Below, piece by piece: positions 1 through 7,277 of a stretch of 13,742 nt of DNA. Position 1 is the first letter of the stretch. The number at the start of each line of letters is the position of its first letter. Origin of the DNA: Clostridia bacterium (lineage in GTDB: Bacteria > Bacillota_A > Clostridia > Christensenellales > Aristaeellaceae); assembly GCA_017509065.1 (NCBI GenBank), contig JAFWQM010000147.1, positions 1 to 13,742 on the forward strand, written 5' to 3'. Below the pieces are notes generated by a model. The model made no database searches and was not told the DNA's origin. It worked only from the letters and a program-made list of their open reading frames with translations. The position numbers and the translations under genes are program-made.

Positions 1-81
1 CTCGAAAAACAATCCGGTGGATTGTTTTTAGCGGAGGCCGGGCGGCAGCCCAGGGCCGAAGGATATTTCAAGGTTGAGTGA
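1..81 (+). other. Open reading frame tail entering from the left edge
   Basis: Frame 1 is open from the first base to a TGA at 79-81 and encodes 26 residues (starts LEKQSGG, ends YFKVE). I recognise no family. The stretch also contains a perfect 11-bp inverted repeat (see 5-29), so it may be non-coding sequence or a dispersed repeat rather than the end of a gene. The part outside the window would decide. Confidence 0.2.
5..29. terminator. Short perfect hairpin, possible bidirectional terminator
   Basis: AAAAACAATCC at 5-15 pairs perfectly with GGATTGTTTTT at 19-29 around a GGT loop. The core stem is only 6 bp (CAATCC/GGATTG), flanked by an A5 tract on one side and a T5 tract on the other. 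This is the geometry of a weak bidirectional intrinsic terminator. The gene it would serve lies outside the window. Confidence 0.35.
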
Positions 82-114
82 CGCAGGATGGACCGATTTA
101 TCGCCCGCAGATAA

Positions 115-144
115 TTCATGATTTAGTTGGGCGAGCAATATATT
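115..144 (+). promoter_or_regulatory. Weak candidate promoter for the PAS-GGDEF gene
   Basis: TTCATG (115-120) and TATATT (139-144) are separated by 18 bp and lie about 110 bp upstream of the chosen start codon. The -35 match is poor, so this is tentative. Apart from this pair, 82-240 contains nothing else that I recognise. Confidence 0.25.
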
Positions 145-240
145 GAAAGCAAATCAGCGCGATCCGTCGGATCATGCCGGCTGTCGGTATCCTACAGCGG
201 ACGATCAGGTTCCGATGGCATGGAAAACGGTCAGACAACG

Positions 241-247
241 AGGAGGA
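241..247 (+). promoter_or_regulatory. Shine-Dalgarno that fixes the PAS-GGDEF start
   Basis: AGGAGGA ends 6 nt before ATG 254. The longer in-frame reading from TTG 143 has no such site and adds 37 low-complexity residues unlike the rest of the protein, so 254 is preferred. Confidence 0.75.
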
Positions 248-253
248 ACGCAT

Positions 254-2929
254 ATGCGTCAGGATGGGACGGACATGGCTCGCGTACAGCGTGAAAACCC
301 CGCGGCAAAGGAAGCCGGTGAAAACGTGTGGGAGACTGAAAAGATTTATCCCCATATCGCTTACGCTATGGCCAGGGATTACACGGACCTGTACTACGTC
401 AATATGGACACCGACGCGTTCATCGAATACCATACCGGCGACGGCTTCGGCATACTGACTGAGGCGCGGCGCGGCGCGGAGTTTTTTAAGAACTGCGAGC
501 AGGCGGCCAAATTGTACGTGCATCCTGATGATCAGGCGGCTTTTTTGAAAGCCATGAACCGGGATTCTCTCTCGGGCGCTCTGGAGAAAAACGGGAGCTT
601 TGAGCTCATCTATCGCAGAATGAAAGACGGAGCGCCGTTCTATGAGGAGATGAAGGTTTCGCGCATGGAGGACGATCCGCGTTTCATCGTCATCTCCGTG
701 TCGGATATCGACGACCGGATGCGGCAGCGGCGCGCGGAGAAACGGCTCCAGGAAGAACGCGTTGTATATGCCCGCCTCCATGCCCTCACGGGCAACTTCA
801 TCGTCGTCTATGTCGTGGACCCGGAAACGAACCGCTACCATGAATTCAGCGCGACCAACGATTATGAGGAGAGTTTTGCGCAGGCAAAGGATGGCGAGGA
901 TTTCTTTAACAAGGTTCGGGACGTTGCCCGCAGCTTCAACCATCCGGATGATCTGAACCGCTTCCTTCTGGCCTTTACCAAAGAAAACATCATGGCGCAG
1001 ATTAAGCGCAGCGGCATCTTCTCTTTGGACTATCGCATCATGATGGACGGCAAAGCCCTTCATGTTCAGATGAAAGCCGCCATGGTGGAAGAAAAGGAAG
1101 GGCTGCGCCTGATCGTGGGGCTGAACGACATCGACGCGCAGTACCGGCAAAAAGAGATCGACGAGGAAATCGCGCGGCAGAAGGAAATCTACGACCAGAT
1201 CACCGCAAGCCTCACTGAACAGTACGACACCCTGTACTACATTGATATCGCGACCAGCGCGTATCTTGAAATTTCCTCGACGGATGAATACAAGCGGCTG
1301 AATGTGCCGGCGACCGGGAATGATTTTTTTGCCGAGAGCAGAAGAAGCATTCGGAAATACGTGCATCCCGAGGATCAGGAAAAAGCGCTCAGCCTGCATT
1401 TCAAGGACGTGATGCTGGACAACCTGAAAAACGGGAGCTCCTTCTCCATGGCCTGGCGGCTGGTCGTGAACGGGCAGGTCAGGCACATCCGGCATACGGA
1501 GATCATGGCAAAGGACAGAAAGCATATCGTCGTCTGTATCAAGAATATCGACACGGAGGTACAGGCGGAGCTTGCCCTGAAAGCGGATCAGAAGAAGAGC
1601 ATTACGTATACGCAGATCGCGGAAAGACTGGCGGACCATTACGATCTGATCTACTACATCGACTGCGAAAGCTCGAATTACACGGAATTGTCCACAAAGA
1701 AAAAATCCGGCGAGCTGAAAGTCCAGGCCGAGGGAAAGGATTTCTTCGCGACCGCCAGGACGAACGCGGACAGGCTCATTTATGCCGAGGACAGGCAAAG
1801 GATCAAGCTTTTTCTCGACAGAGACCGCCTGATTTCCCAGCTTGAAAACGTGCGGCAGCTGACCGAGGATTACCTCATGAACATAGACGGCGGAAAAACG
1901 CAGTATACGCGCATGTCGGTGACGTATTCCTCTGATCACAGCCATTTCATTATCTGCATAGAGAACCGTGAAGAAGACGTCCGAAAGGAAAAGGAGCATC
2001 TGGCCGCGCTCTCCATGGCAAACGAAATGGCCCGGCGCGACGAGCTGACGCACACGAAAAACAAGACGGCTTTTCACGAGATGGAAAACGAACTGCAGCG
2101 GCAAATCGAAAACGGGTGCGATCCGTTCGGCATTGTGGTCTGCGATATCAACGGCCTGAAAGTGATCAACGATACGGAGGGGCACAAGGCCGGGGATGAT
2201 TATATCAAATCCTCCTGCATGCTGGTCTGCCGGATTTTCCACCACAGCCCCGTCTTCCGCATCGGCGGGGATGAATTTGCCGTGGTTCTCAGAGGCCAGG
2301 ATTATTCAAACCGGGATAACCTGATGGCCACCCTGAGACGGCAGGTGGAAGACAACATCCGCATCGGCGAAGGGCCTGTGGTCGCTTCCGGGCTGGCGGA
2401 ATTCCAGGCGCGTGAGGACCGTTCCGTTGAAGATGTGTTCAACCGCGCAGACACCCGGATGTATGAAAACAAGACGTATCTGAAGGAACAGAAGCTCCTT
2501 AAGGAGAGCCATTCCTTCAAAGAAAAGGCAAACATCCGGATCATCACCGACGACAGGCGGATCATGCTGGACACGCTGTTCAAGTCGTTCGAGGTGGTTT
2601 CGGAAGGCACCTATGTCTACCTCTGCGATATGAAGTATGACTTTTCCCGCTGGTCAAAAACCGCGGTCGACGCTTACGGCCTGCCGTCCGAATACATGTA
2701 CGGCGCAGGGGACATCTGGGAGAATCAGATCCATCCGGATGACCTCGCGGCCTATCACAAAGGCATTGACGAGATTTTCTCCGGAAACGCCTCGGGCCAC
2801 GACATGCAGTACCGGGCAAGGCGCGTTTCGGGGGAATACGACGTGTGCACCTGCCGCGGCATAGTGATACGCGATCCCGCCGGCGAACCGGACTATTTCG
2901 TCGGCACCATCCGCAACCACGGCATATAG
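254..2929 (+). CDS. Multi-PAS GGDEF protein (diguanylate cyclase), truncated by a stop
   Basis: The product is 891 aa and probably cytoplasmic, since no clear membrane segment is visible. Four tandem PAS-like sensor repeats of about 130-140 aa start near residues 32, 170, 312 and 451. They share a Y-D-x-[IL]-Y-Y-[IV] opening, an FF motif and an H-P-[DE]-D motif (repeat 4 lacks the last). A GGDEF domain follows at about 596-750, with DELTHTKNK at its start and an exact GGDEF motif at 671-675, so diguanylate cyclase activity (2 GTP to c-di-GMP) is plausible. No RxxD inhibitory site is seen upstream of the motif. A last PAS domain spans about 775-891. The TAG at 2927-2929 is followed in the same frame by sequence typical of the next GGDEF domain, so the ancestral gene was a longer PAS-GGDEF-PAS-GGDEF-EAL protein. 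The remaining product may still be folded and active, or the whole gene may be decaying. Confidence 0.8.
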   Translation: MRQDGTDMARVQRENPAAKEAGENVWETEKIYPHIAYAMARDYTDLYYVNMDTDAFIEYHTGDGFGILTEARRGAEFFKNCEQAAKLYVHPDDQAAFLKAMNRDSLSGALEKNGSFELIYRRMKDGAPFYEEMKVSRMEDDPRFIVISVSDIDDRMRQRRAEKRLQEERVVYARLHALTGNFIVVYVVDPETNRYHEFSATNDYEESFAQAKDGEDFFNKVRDVARSFNHPDDLNRFLLAFTKENIMAQIKRSGIFSLDYRIMMDGKALHVQMKAAMVEEKEGLRLIVGLNDIDAQYRQKEIDEEIARQKEIYDQITASLTEQYDTLYYIDIATSAYLEISSTDEYKRLNVPATGNDFFAESRRSIRKYVHPEDQEKALSLHFKDVMLDNLKNGSSFSMAWRLVVNGQVRHIRHTEIMAKDRKHIVVCIKNIDTEVQAELALKADQKKSITYTQIAERLADHYDLIYYIDCESSNYTELSTKKKSGELKVQAEGKDFFATARTNADRLIYAEDRQRIKLFLDRDRLISQLENVRQLTEDYLMNIDGGKTQYTRMSVTYSSDHSHFIICIENREEDVRKEKEHLAALSMANEMARRDELTHTKNKTAFHEMENELQRQIENGCDPFGIVVCDINGLKVINDTEGHKAGDDYIKSSCMLVCRIFHHSPVFRIGGDEFAVVLRGQDYSNRDNLMATLRRQVEDNIRIGEGPVVASGLAEFQAREDRSVEDVFNRADTRMYENKTYLKEQKLLKESHSFKEKANIRIITDDRRIMLDTLFKSFEVVSEGTYVYLCDMKYDFSRWSKTAVDAYGLPSEYMYGAGDIWENQIHPDDLAAYHKGIDEIFSGNASGHDMQYRARRVSGEYDVCTCRGIVIRDPAGEPDYFVGTIRNHGI

Positions 2930-4169
2930 GGACATATCGACACCCTGACCGGGCTTCGGAATCAATATGGCTTCTTTGAAGACCTGGAAAGCTGACTCAA
3001 AAGAAGCACCGCGGTCAGCGTGATTCTGTTCGGCATCAGCAAGTTCTCCGAGATCAACGAGATGTTTGGGTATCATTTCGGAAACCGTGTGCTGCAGCTC
3101 TATGCCAGAAGCGTTTTTGAAGCAGTGGGGAACACGGGGCATACATACAGGATCGACGGAACAAAGTTCGCGGTCATCAGCAATTCGCTGAACGTCGCGG
3201 AGTTTCGGGAGAAATATGACCGCTTCCGCGCGTATCTCCATGAACACTTTACGGTGGACGGCAAGAGTGTTCTGCTTGACCTGCACTGCGGCGCGCTGAG
3301 GGTGGAGCACTTTGACGTTGATTCCCAGACGGTGTACGCCTGCTTAAACTATGCCGACGAGGAATCCAAGCTTCAGCAGCACGGAAACATGGTGGAATTC
3401 CGCGACGACCTGAACGAGGAAAACCATCAGCGGCTGGAAAAGATACATGCCATCCGCGCCTCCATCAAGCATGGCTATGAGGGCTTCTATCTGCTCTACC
3501 AGCCGGTGGTGGACGCGCAGACGGAGCGGCTGATCGGGGCGGAAGCCCTGCTTCGCTGGAAAAATGACCGATACGGCATGGTGCCCCCCGATCAGTTCAT
3601 TCCGATCCTGGAATCGGACCCCTGTTCCCGGAGCTCGGAGAATGGATCATCCGGGAATCCATCCTTGCTGCAAAGCAGATACGGGAACAGAACCCCGAAT
3701 TCGTCATCAACGTCAATCTGTCCTATACGCAGCTTGAGAAGCCGAATTTCGTGGATATGGTGTTCCGTATCCTGAAGATATCGGATACCCGCCGGAGCAT
3801 CTGTGCCTGGAGGTGACGGAACGGTGCAGGCTGCTGGATCTGGAGCTTCTGAAAAACGCGGTCGTCAACCTGAAAGCCAGGGGCGTCCTGGTAGCGCTGG
3901 ATGATTTCGGAACCGGTTTTTCTTCCCTCGGCATCCTCAAGGAGATCCCGATTAACGTGATCAAGATTGACCGCAGCTTTATCCGGATAATCGAAAAGAA
4001 TGATATCGACCGGCAGATTGTGCGAAGCATTGCCGACCTTGCCGCCATTTTCAGCGCGAAGATCTGCGTCGAGGGAATCGAAACAGTAGGCATGCGGGAC
4101 ATCCTGAAGGACTGCCGCGTGGGCTACGCGAAGCCTCTTTTGCTTGATAAGATTTTAGAGTGCAAATAA
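2930..4169 (+). pseudogene. Broken C-terminal GGDEF-EAL half of the c-di-GMP gene
   Basis: Reading on from the TAG at 2927 gives GHIDTLTGLRNQYGF, the usual entry to a GGDEF domain, then a second in-frame stop, TGA at 2993-2995. The domain has the degenerate motif IDGTKF in place of GGDEF. The EAL domain follows with EALLRW, but after ILESDP (near 3620) the reading must drop one base to continue as LFPELGEWII. Near 3790, after LKIS, it must drop one base again to reach the E-V-T-E segment, the DDFGTGFSS loop, the K-I-D-R-S strand and VEGIET. Both shifts fit a 1-nt loss in a short C or G run. The C-terminal QGY motif also appears deleted (reads VGYAKP). The last frame ends at TAA 4167-4169. The ancestral role was a c-di-GMP phosphodiesterase; a functional product from this half is unlikely. 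Sequencing error could explain the shifts but less easily both stops. Confidence 0.85.
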
Positions 4170-4178
4170 ACAGCACAG

Positions 4179-4232
4179 AAAGAGCGGGCGCTTCTCCGCG
4201 GACAGCGGCAGAAGACGCCCGCTCTTTCCTTT
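4179..4232 (+). terminator. Strong intrinsic terminator after the c-di-GMP locus
   Basis: AAAGAGCGGGCGCTTCT pairs with AGAAG, a bulged A, then CGCCCGCTCTTT. An inner CCGC/GCGG helix closes a GGACA loop. The stem is followed by CCTTTATTT. It begins 10 nt after the last stop of the pseudogene. Confidence 0.85.
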
Positions 4233-4336
4233 ATTTATTCAGGTATCGAAGTCAGTTATAGGAGTTACGATGGGGCTGTTCGCCCCAGCGGTCCCTTTGT
4301 TGGATGATTTATAGCTGAATGGTAACCCTTTATTCA
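4233..4336. other. Convergent intergenic spacer
   Basis: This lies between the + strand terminator and the 3' end of the leftward permease gene. It contains a small hairpin, TGGGGC-tgttc-GCCCCA (4271-4287), without a clear T tract on either strand. I see no good terminator for the leftward operon. Confidence 0.4.
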
Positions 4337-4987
4337 TTACAGCTGCAAATCCACCCGCTCAAAGCGCCGGACAGACAACTGAACGGTGAGCCACGCGGAG
4401 CAGGCAAAGAGCAGCGCCGCGACGCCCACGAACAGCAGCTTTTCCGCTATATAGGCCGGGTCCTGGGTGTCCAGGCAGTCCCGCACGAAGGGCACGGCGT
4501 AGGTGCTCACAATGGCAATCATGATATATACGAACACCGCGACGCTCGCCAGCAGGAAGGGCACGCCCACCTTGTTGATGTCCCTGTACCAGCGGGGGAA
4601 AAAGATCAGGTTGAACAGGCCGAACACGATGAAGCCCTCGCCAAGCAGCGCAATATTCGCGTCCATACCCGCCTGATTGGGAGCATACCCGATCAGGCTT
4701 TTCAGCCATATCATCAGCGCGGCGGCCACCAGGTCACAAAGCTCCAGGCAGCAGACGAGCAGGATGCGCCCCTCCACGATCTGCTTCCGGGAAACCGGCA
4801 GGGCGGCGGTGTAGCCCGCGTCGTGGTTCTCGCGTCCCGTCAGACAGATGAAGAATACGCCCAGGGTGATGTAGAAAAAGCTGACGGCGTAAGGATAATT
4901 GGGGATCAGGATCATGGAAGACAGCGCCAGGAACAGCGGCGCGGTGGGATGCAGGCAGAGCCTGAATTCTTTTTTCAGCAGTTTCAT
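4337..4987 (-). CDS. ABC-2 type transporter permease subunit
   Basis: The product is 216 aa with about six hydrophobic segments (roughly residues 13-30, 32-48, 74-96, 109-129, 140-166 and 183-203), plus a basic N-terminus (MKLLKKEF). The conserved N-H-D segment after the second helix and the P-[VI]-S-R-x-x-[IV] stretch near residue 64 resemble the ABC2_membrane_5 type permeases that pair with YtrB/BcrA-like ATPases. The ATG overlaps the TGA of the upstream ATPase (ATGA), which indicates translational coupling. The substrate is unknown. Relatives act in peptide-antibiotic resistance or export, but nothing here fixes that. Confidence 0.8.
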   Translation of the reverse strand: MKLLKKEFRLCLHPTAPLFLALSSMILIPNYPYAVSFFYITLGVFFICLTGRENHDAGYTAALPVSRKQIVEGRILLVCCLELCDLVAAALMIWLKSLIGYAPNQAGMDANIALLGEGFIVFGLFNLIFFPRWYRDINKVGVPFLLASVAVFVYIMIAIVSTYAVPFVRDCLDTQDPAYIAEKLLFVGVAALLFACSAWLTVQLSVRRFERVDLQL

Positions 4988-5841
4988 TGCGCAGCTTCCT
5001 CCTTGTCCAGATGCACCATGATTTCGTCCAGCGTGGCGGCGCGGAAGGAAAGCCCGGTTTTCTCCGCGTCGGCGGCAGTGAGCAGGGCGGTATACCCGTC
5101 CCGCACCCGGCAGACGCCATTGGCAAGCGCCTTGACGTTTTCCGGCAGCTCACCCTTCACTTCCGCCAGCAGATAGGCATTCCTGAACTCCTCCAGCGGC
5201 AGGTCGGCGGTCAGCCGTCCTTTTTGCAGGAACAGGATGCGGTCGGCGCATTTGTCCAGGTCGCTGGTGATGTGAGTGGAAAACAGGATGGTCTTGCCCG
5301 CGTCGCGCAGGGTCAGGAAGATTTCGATCAGCTCTTCCCGGGACGCGGGATCAAGGCCGCTCGTGGGCTCGTCCAGGAGCATCAGATCCGCCCCGTGGGA
5401 AAGCGCCAGGGCCAGCGCGTACTTGATCTTCATGCCGTTGGACAGGGACGCAGGCGTCTTGCTCTCGTCCAGGCCAAACTGATTCATATAATTCTGATAT
5501 GTCCTGTCATCCCAGCAGGGATAGAAGGAGCGGGTCACGTCGGTGATCACTTTCAGCTTCTTGCCGGTGTAATAGGTCATGCCCGCCGACACGAAGCCGA
5601 TCTTCTGCTTGATCTCCTCCGCGCTGGTTTTCATGTCCAGCCCGTGAAAGCGCACCTCTCCCCCATCCGGCCGGATGAATCCCAGCAGGGAATTGAGGGT
5701 GGTGGTCTTGCCCGCGCCGTTACGGCCGATGAAGCCGGTGATCGCGCCGGGAACCAGGTCAAAGGATACGTCCCGCAATTCAAAAGCGGGATATTTTTTT
5801 GTTAAGCCCCGTACACTCAGGGGCGCGTTATTTGCCGCCAT
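4984..5841 (-). CDS. ABC transporter ATP-binding protein (YtrB/BcrA-like)
   Basis: The product is a 285-aa nucleotide-binding subunit that powers the permease encoded just downstream. Walker A is GRNGAGKT (39-46), the signature is the variant LSNGMK (133-138), Walker B with D-loop is LMLLDEPTSGLD (153-164), and the H-loop is STH (188-190). The Q-loop glutamine position reads FVSAGM, so the usual Gln is absent. The YPCWD motif near 107-111 is also typical of this small-permease-linked subgroup. The start codon has GGAGG 9 nt upstream, inside the end of the regulator gene, with which it overlaps by 14 nt. Regulator, ATPase and permease therefore form one tightly coupled operon. The C-terminal 65 residues form a non-ATPase extension. 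Confidence 0.9.
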   Translation of the reverse strand: MAANNAPLSVRGLTKKYPAFELRDVSFDLVPGAITGFIGRNGAGKTTTLNSLLGFIRPDGGEVRFHGLDMKTSAEEIKQKIGFVSAGMTYYTGKKLKVITDVTRSFYPCWDDRTYQNYMNQFGLDESKTPASLSNGMKIKYALALALSHGADLMLLDEPTSGLDPASREELIEIFLTLRDAGKTILFSTHITSDLDKCADRILFLQKGRLTADLPLEEFRNAYLLAEVKGELPENVKALANGVCRVRDGYTALLTAADAEKTGLSFRAATLDEIMVHLDKEEAAQ

Positions 5842-6250
5842 TGCGCATTACCTCCGCTACCTGCATAAAGAATTTGGCGTCCACCAGGGCGATGCCCCGT
5901 TCTTCATCCCCCAGCACCATCAGCTGGTCGCCGGGCTTGATGTGGAATACCCGCCGCGCTTGCACGGGAATGACGATCTGGCCCTTGTCGCCAACCGTCA
6001 CCATGCCGAACACATGCCTGCCCTTGACGGGCGGCTTATCGGGCGGCGCTTTGTACAGCGGCGCGTTCGCCAGGTCGTCCAGGCTCACGTCCAGCGCCTG
6101 GCTCAGCCTGCCGGACATCTCCAGGTCCGGCGCGCTTTCGCCGCTTTCCCACTTGGCCACGGTCTGGCGCGACACGCCCACCTGCTCGGCCAGGGCTTCC
6201 TGGGTGATGGACTTCAATTTCCGTAAATGCTGAATGTTCTCACCAATCAT
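5828..6250 (-). CDS. XRE-family HTH regulator with AbrB-like C-terminal domain
   Basis: The product is 140 aa. Residues 1-61 form an XRE/HTH_3 domain (L-R-K-L-K-S-I-T-Q-E-A-L-A, then VSRQTVAKWESGESAPD). A linker rich in Pro and Lys follows. Residues about 81-136 carry a SpoVT/AbrB swapped-hairpin signature (VTVGDKGQIVIP and PGDQLMVL). Both halves are DNA-binding or dimerisation modules, so it is very probably a transcription factor. Being first in an operon with ABC transporter genes, it most likely controls its own promoter and the transporter (inference). The ATG has GAGGTGGG 6-7 nt upstream. The inducer is not known. Confidence 0.87.
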   Translation of the reverse strand: MIGENIQHLRKLKSITQEALAEQVGVSRQTVAKWESGESAPDLEMSGRLSQALDVSLDDLANAPLYKAPPDKPPVKGRHVFGMVTVGDKGQIVIPVQARRVFHIKPGDQLMVLGDEERGIALVDAKFFMQVAEVMRNGGK

Positions 6251-6272
6251 ACATTTCCCACCTCACGGACAT

Positions 6273-6301
6273 ATCATAGCAGAGAAAGTGCTTATAAACA
6301 A
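6273..6301 (-). promoter_or_regulatory. Promoter of the regulator-ABC operon
   Basis: On the - strand, TTGTTT (6296-6301) and TATGAT (6273-6278) are 17 bp apart, with the start codon about 22 nt beyond the -10. AGCA and TGCT form a small inverted repeat across the spacer and could be part of an operator for the encoded regulator (inference). Confidence 0.55.
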
Positions 6302-6348
6302 GAAATGAAACATGACATTCCGCCGCATTTATGTTAAAAACAGTTGAC

Positions 6349-6381
6349 AAAAAGGGGCGAACGCAATTGCCGCCCCTTTTT
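6349..6381 (-). terminator. Intrinsic terminator of the PPC-domain gene
   Basis: Perfect 11-bp stem: AAAAAGGGGCG (6349-6359) and CGCCCCTTTTT (6371-6381) around an 11-nt loop. On the - strand the run ends in TTTTTGTC. It lies about 50 bp downstream of the leftward gene ending at 6432, and separates it from the regulator-ABC operon. It may also act on the + strand. Confidence 0.8.
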
Positions 6382-6431
6382 CATGATTCGCCCGGAAGGA
6401 AACCTCTGTCAATAACCGGAAGCGTTTCCGA

Positions 6432-6854
6432 TCACTTGAACAGGAACAGGTTCAAACCGATGTTTTCATCCAATCTGCGCTCCACTTCCCCGGCAATGAC
6501 GCGCACTACGATTTCGCAGGTGGCGGAAACGCGCAGCTCGGTGGCATGGCCGCCATGGGCCAGCAGTTCCTTGTCGCACAGGGTGGCGTGGATATGCAGA
6601 TACGCCTTTCCTTCCTTTCGGGTGACCGTGCCGCAGAGGTTGCTGATTTCCATGGGTTCGTTGAATTCCTTCCTGAAGAAGGTCTTGGTGGGCACGTCAT
6701 ACACGCAGACCGCCGCATGGTCGATGGCGCCCAGGCCGTCCACCTGCGCCAGGCGGATGTTTTCCTTTTCACTCAGGGCGGCCAGGCTGGCAAGGATCTC
6801 TTCTCCCCTGTCGATGCGCACGATGTAGGTATCACCGAATTTTCCGTATTCCAT
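6432..6854 (-). CDS. PPC-domain (DUF296) putative DNA-binding protein
   Basis: The product is 140 aa and consists of a single PPC domain, the plant-and-prokaryote-conserved fold also found in AT-hook proteins. Diagnostic features are G-L-G-A-I-D-H-A-x-V near 40-49, EPMEI-x-N-L-x-G-T-V (66-77), the metal-site-like H-I-H (87-89), and G-G-H (101-103) followed by ELRVSATCEI. Bacterial members are usually stand-alone small proteins that oligomerise; their ligand or target is mostly unknown. The start was set at 6854 because AAAGGAG lies 8 nt upstream. The in-frame ATG at 6872 is upstream of that site and has none of its own. It is monocistronic, divergent from the Tct operon, with its own terminator. 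Confidence 0.85.
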   Translation of the reverse strand: MEYGKFGDTYIVRIDRGEEILASLAALSEKENIRLAQVDGLGAIDHAAVCVYDVPTKTFFRKEFNEPMEISNLCGTVTRKEGKAYLHIHATLCDKELLAHGGHATELRVSATCEIVVRVIAGEVERRLDENIGLNLFLFK

Positions 6855-6862
6855 GGTATTCT

Positions 6863-6869
6863 CTCCTTT
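6863..6869 (-). promoter_or_regulatory. Shine-Dalgarno that fixes the PPC-gene start
   Basis: AAAGGAG on the - strand, 8 nt before ATG 6854. It lies inside the longer reading that starts at 6872, which argues against that start. Confidence 0.75.
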
Positions 6870-6911
6870 CAATGGCTGTTACGCCTTTTCAATGTTTTTG
6901 GTCACAGTTAC

Positions 6912-6957
6912 ATATTTGTTTTTAACATACCGTTCCGTATTTGTAAAGAACAAATAT
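6912..6957 (-). promoter_or_regulatory. Leftward promoter framed by a 9-bp inverted repeat
   Basis: TTGTTC (6948-6953) and TATGTT (6924-6929) on the - strand are 18 bp apart and precede the PPC gene. ATATTTGTT at 6912-6920 and AACAAATAT at 6949-6957 are perfect inverted copies that overlap the -35 box and lie just past the -10 box, as expected for an operator pair. The binding protein is unknown. Confidence 0.4.
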
Positions 6958-6986
6958 CTCCGGAAAAGGCGGGATCATTGCAATTA

Positions 6987-7030
6987 TGTTTCAATTTGAT
7001 TCATTTTGATTCAAATAAGTTCAAAATAAA
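6987..7030. repeat. 10-bp-phased TTCA tetrad in the divergent region
   Basis: TTCA occurs four times at exact 10-bp steps (starting at 6990, 7000, 7010, 7020), within a very AT-rich tract. The first two units are nearly identical (TCAATTTGAT, TCATTTTGAT). It sits just upstream of a promoter-like pair at 7044-7072, so an activator site or a bent-DNA upstream element is possible. Confidence 0.4.
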
Positions 7031-7043
7031 AAAGGCAAATCCG

Positions 7044-7072
7044 TTGAGTTTTCCAGCCGGGTATGTTATTCT
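7044..7072 (+). promoter_or_regulatory. Candidate upstream promoter of the tct operon
   Basis: TTGAGT (7044-7049) and TATTCT (7067-7072) are 17 bp apart, directly after the phased TTCA repeats. Each box matches consensus at four of six positions. Confidence 0.4.
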
Positions 7073-7131
7073 TTACTTGTTAAAAGTTATTGAAAAACAG
7101 CGGCTCGCAAAAAATTCATCAAGGAAACACA

Positions 7132-7160
7132 TTGCTTTTTTCATCGCGTTATGTTATGCT
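7132..7160 (+). promoter_or_regulatory. Candidate downstream promoter of the tct operon
   Basis: TTGCTT (7132-7137) and TATGCT (7155-7160) are 17 bp apart. A start near 7167 would give a leader of about 185 nt before tctB, containing a small ORF with its own ribosome binding site. Confidence 0.4.
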
Positions 7161-7211
7161 TAATCCAGAGAAAAGAGAATCGTTCCAGATCACACAAGCG
7201 GGAAGGAGGGT

Positions 7212-7277
7212 ATGAAGCAAATCCTTCGAGCCAGGAGAGCGGCTCGCATTTCATGTGCTGTCATGCGGACCCTGTGA
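7212..7277 (+). CDS. Possible 21-aa leader peptide upstream of tctB
   Basis: ATG 7212 follows GGAAGGAGGG by only one or two bases (about 4 nt from the GGAGG core). It reads a short, very basic peptide (MKQILRARRAARIS..., ends VMRTL). Within it, CGAGCC and GGCTCG can form a 6-bp hairpin. Coding is supported only by the strong Shine-Dalgarno, and the spacing is tight. It could be a regulatory leader ORF or chance. A longer ORF in another frame overlaps the -10 box and is not believed. Confidence 0.22.
   Translation: MKQILRARRAARISCAVMRTL

Noticed and set aside
82..240. Possible c-di-GMP (GEMM) riboswitch upstream of the signalling gene
   Set aside because: The conserved GEMM core and tetraloop-receptor pattern could not be found; only a small GATCC-GTC-GGATC palindrome is present.
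116..2245. 709-aa open frame on the - strand opposite the PAS-GGDEF gene
   Set aside because: It is a shadow of the GC-rich third codon positions; the + strand frame has clear domains and a GGDEF motif.
2927..2995. Stop-codon recoding that would read through TAG and TGA
   Set aside because: Two different stops plus two frameshifts and a lost motif in the same half fit gene decay better; other genes in the window use the standard code.
4270..4314. 14-aa ORF (begins MGLFAPAV) with a GGAG upstream
   Set aside because: Too short, lies between convergent genes over a hairpin, and has no promoter in sight; most likely chance.
4319..5805. + strand open frames (285 and 272 aa) opposite the ABC genes
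   Set aside because: No recognisable domains, and they overlap clear ATPase and permease genes with coupled starts on the other strand.
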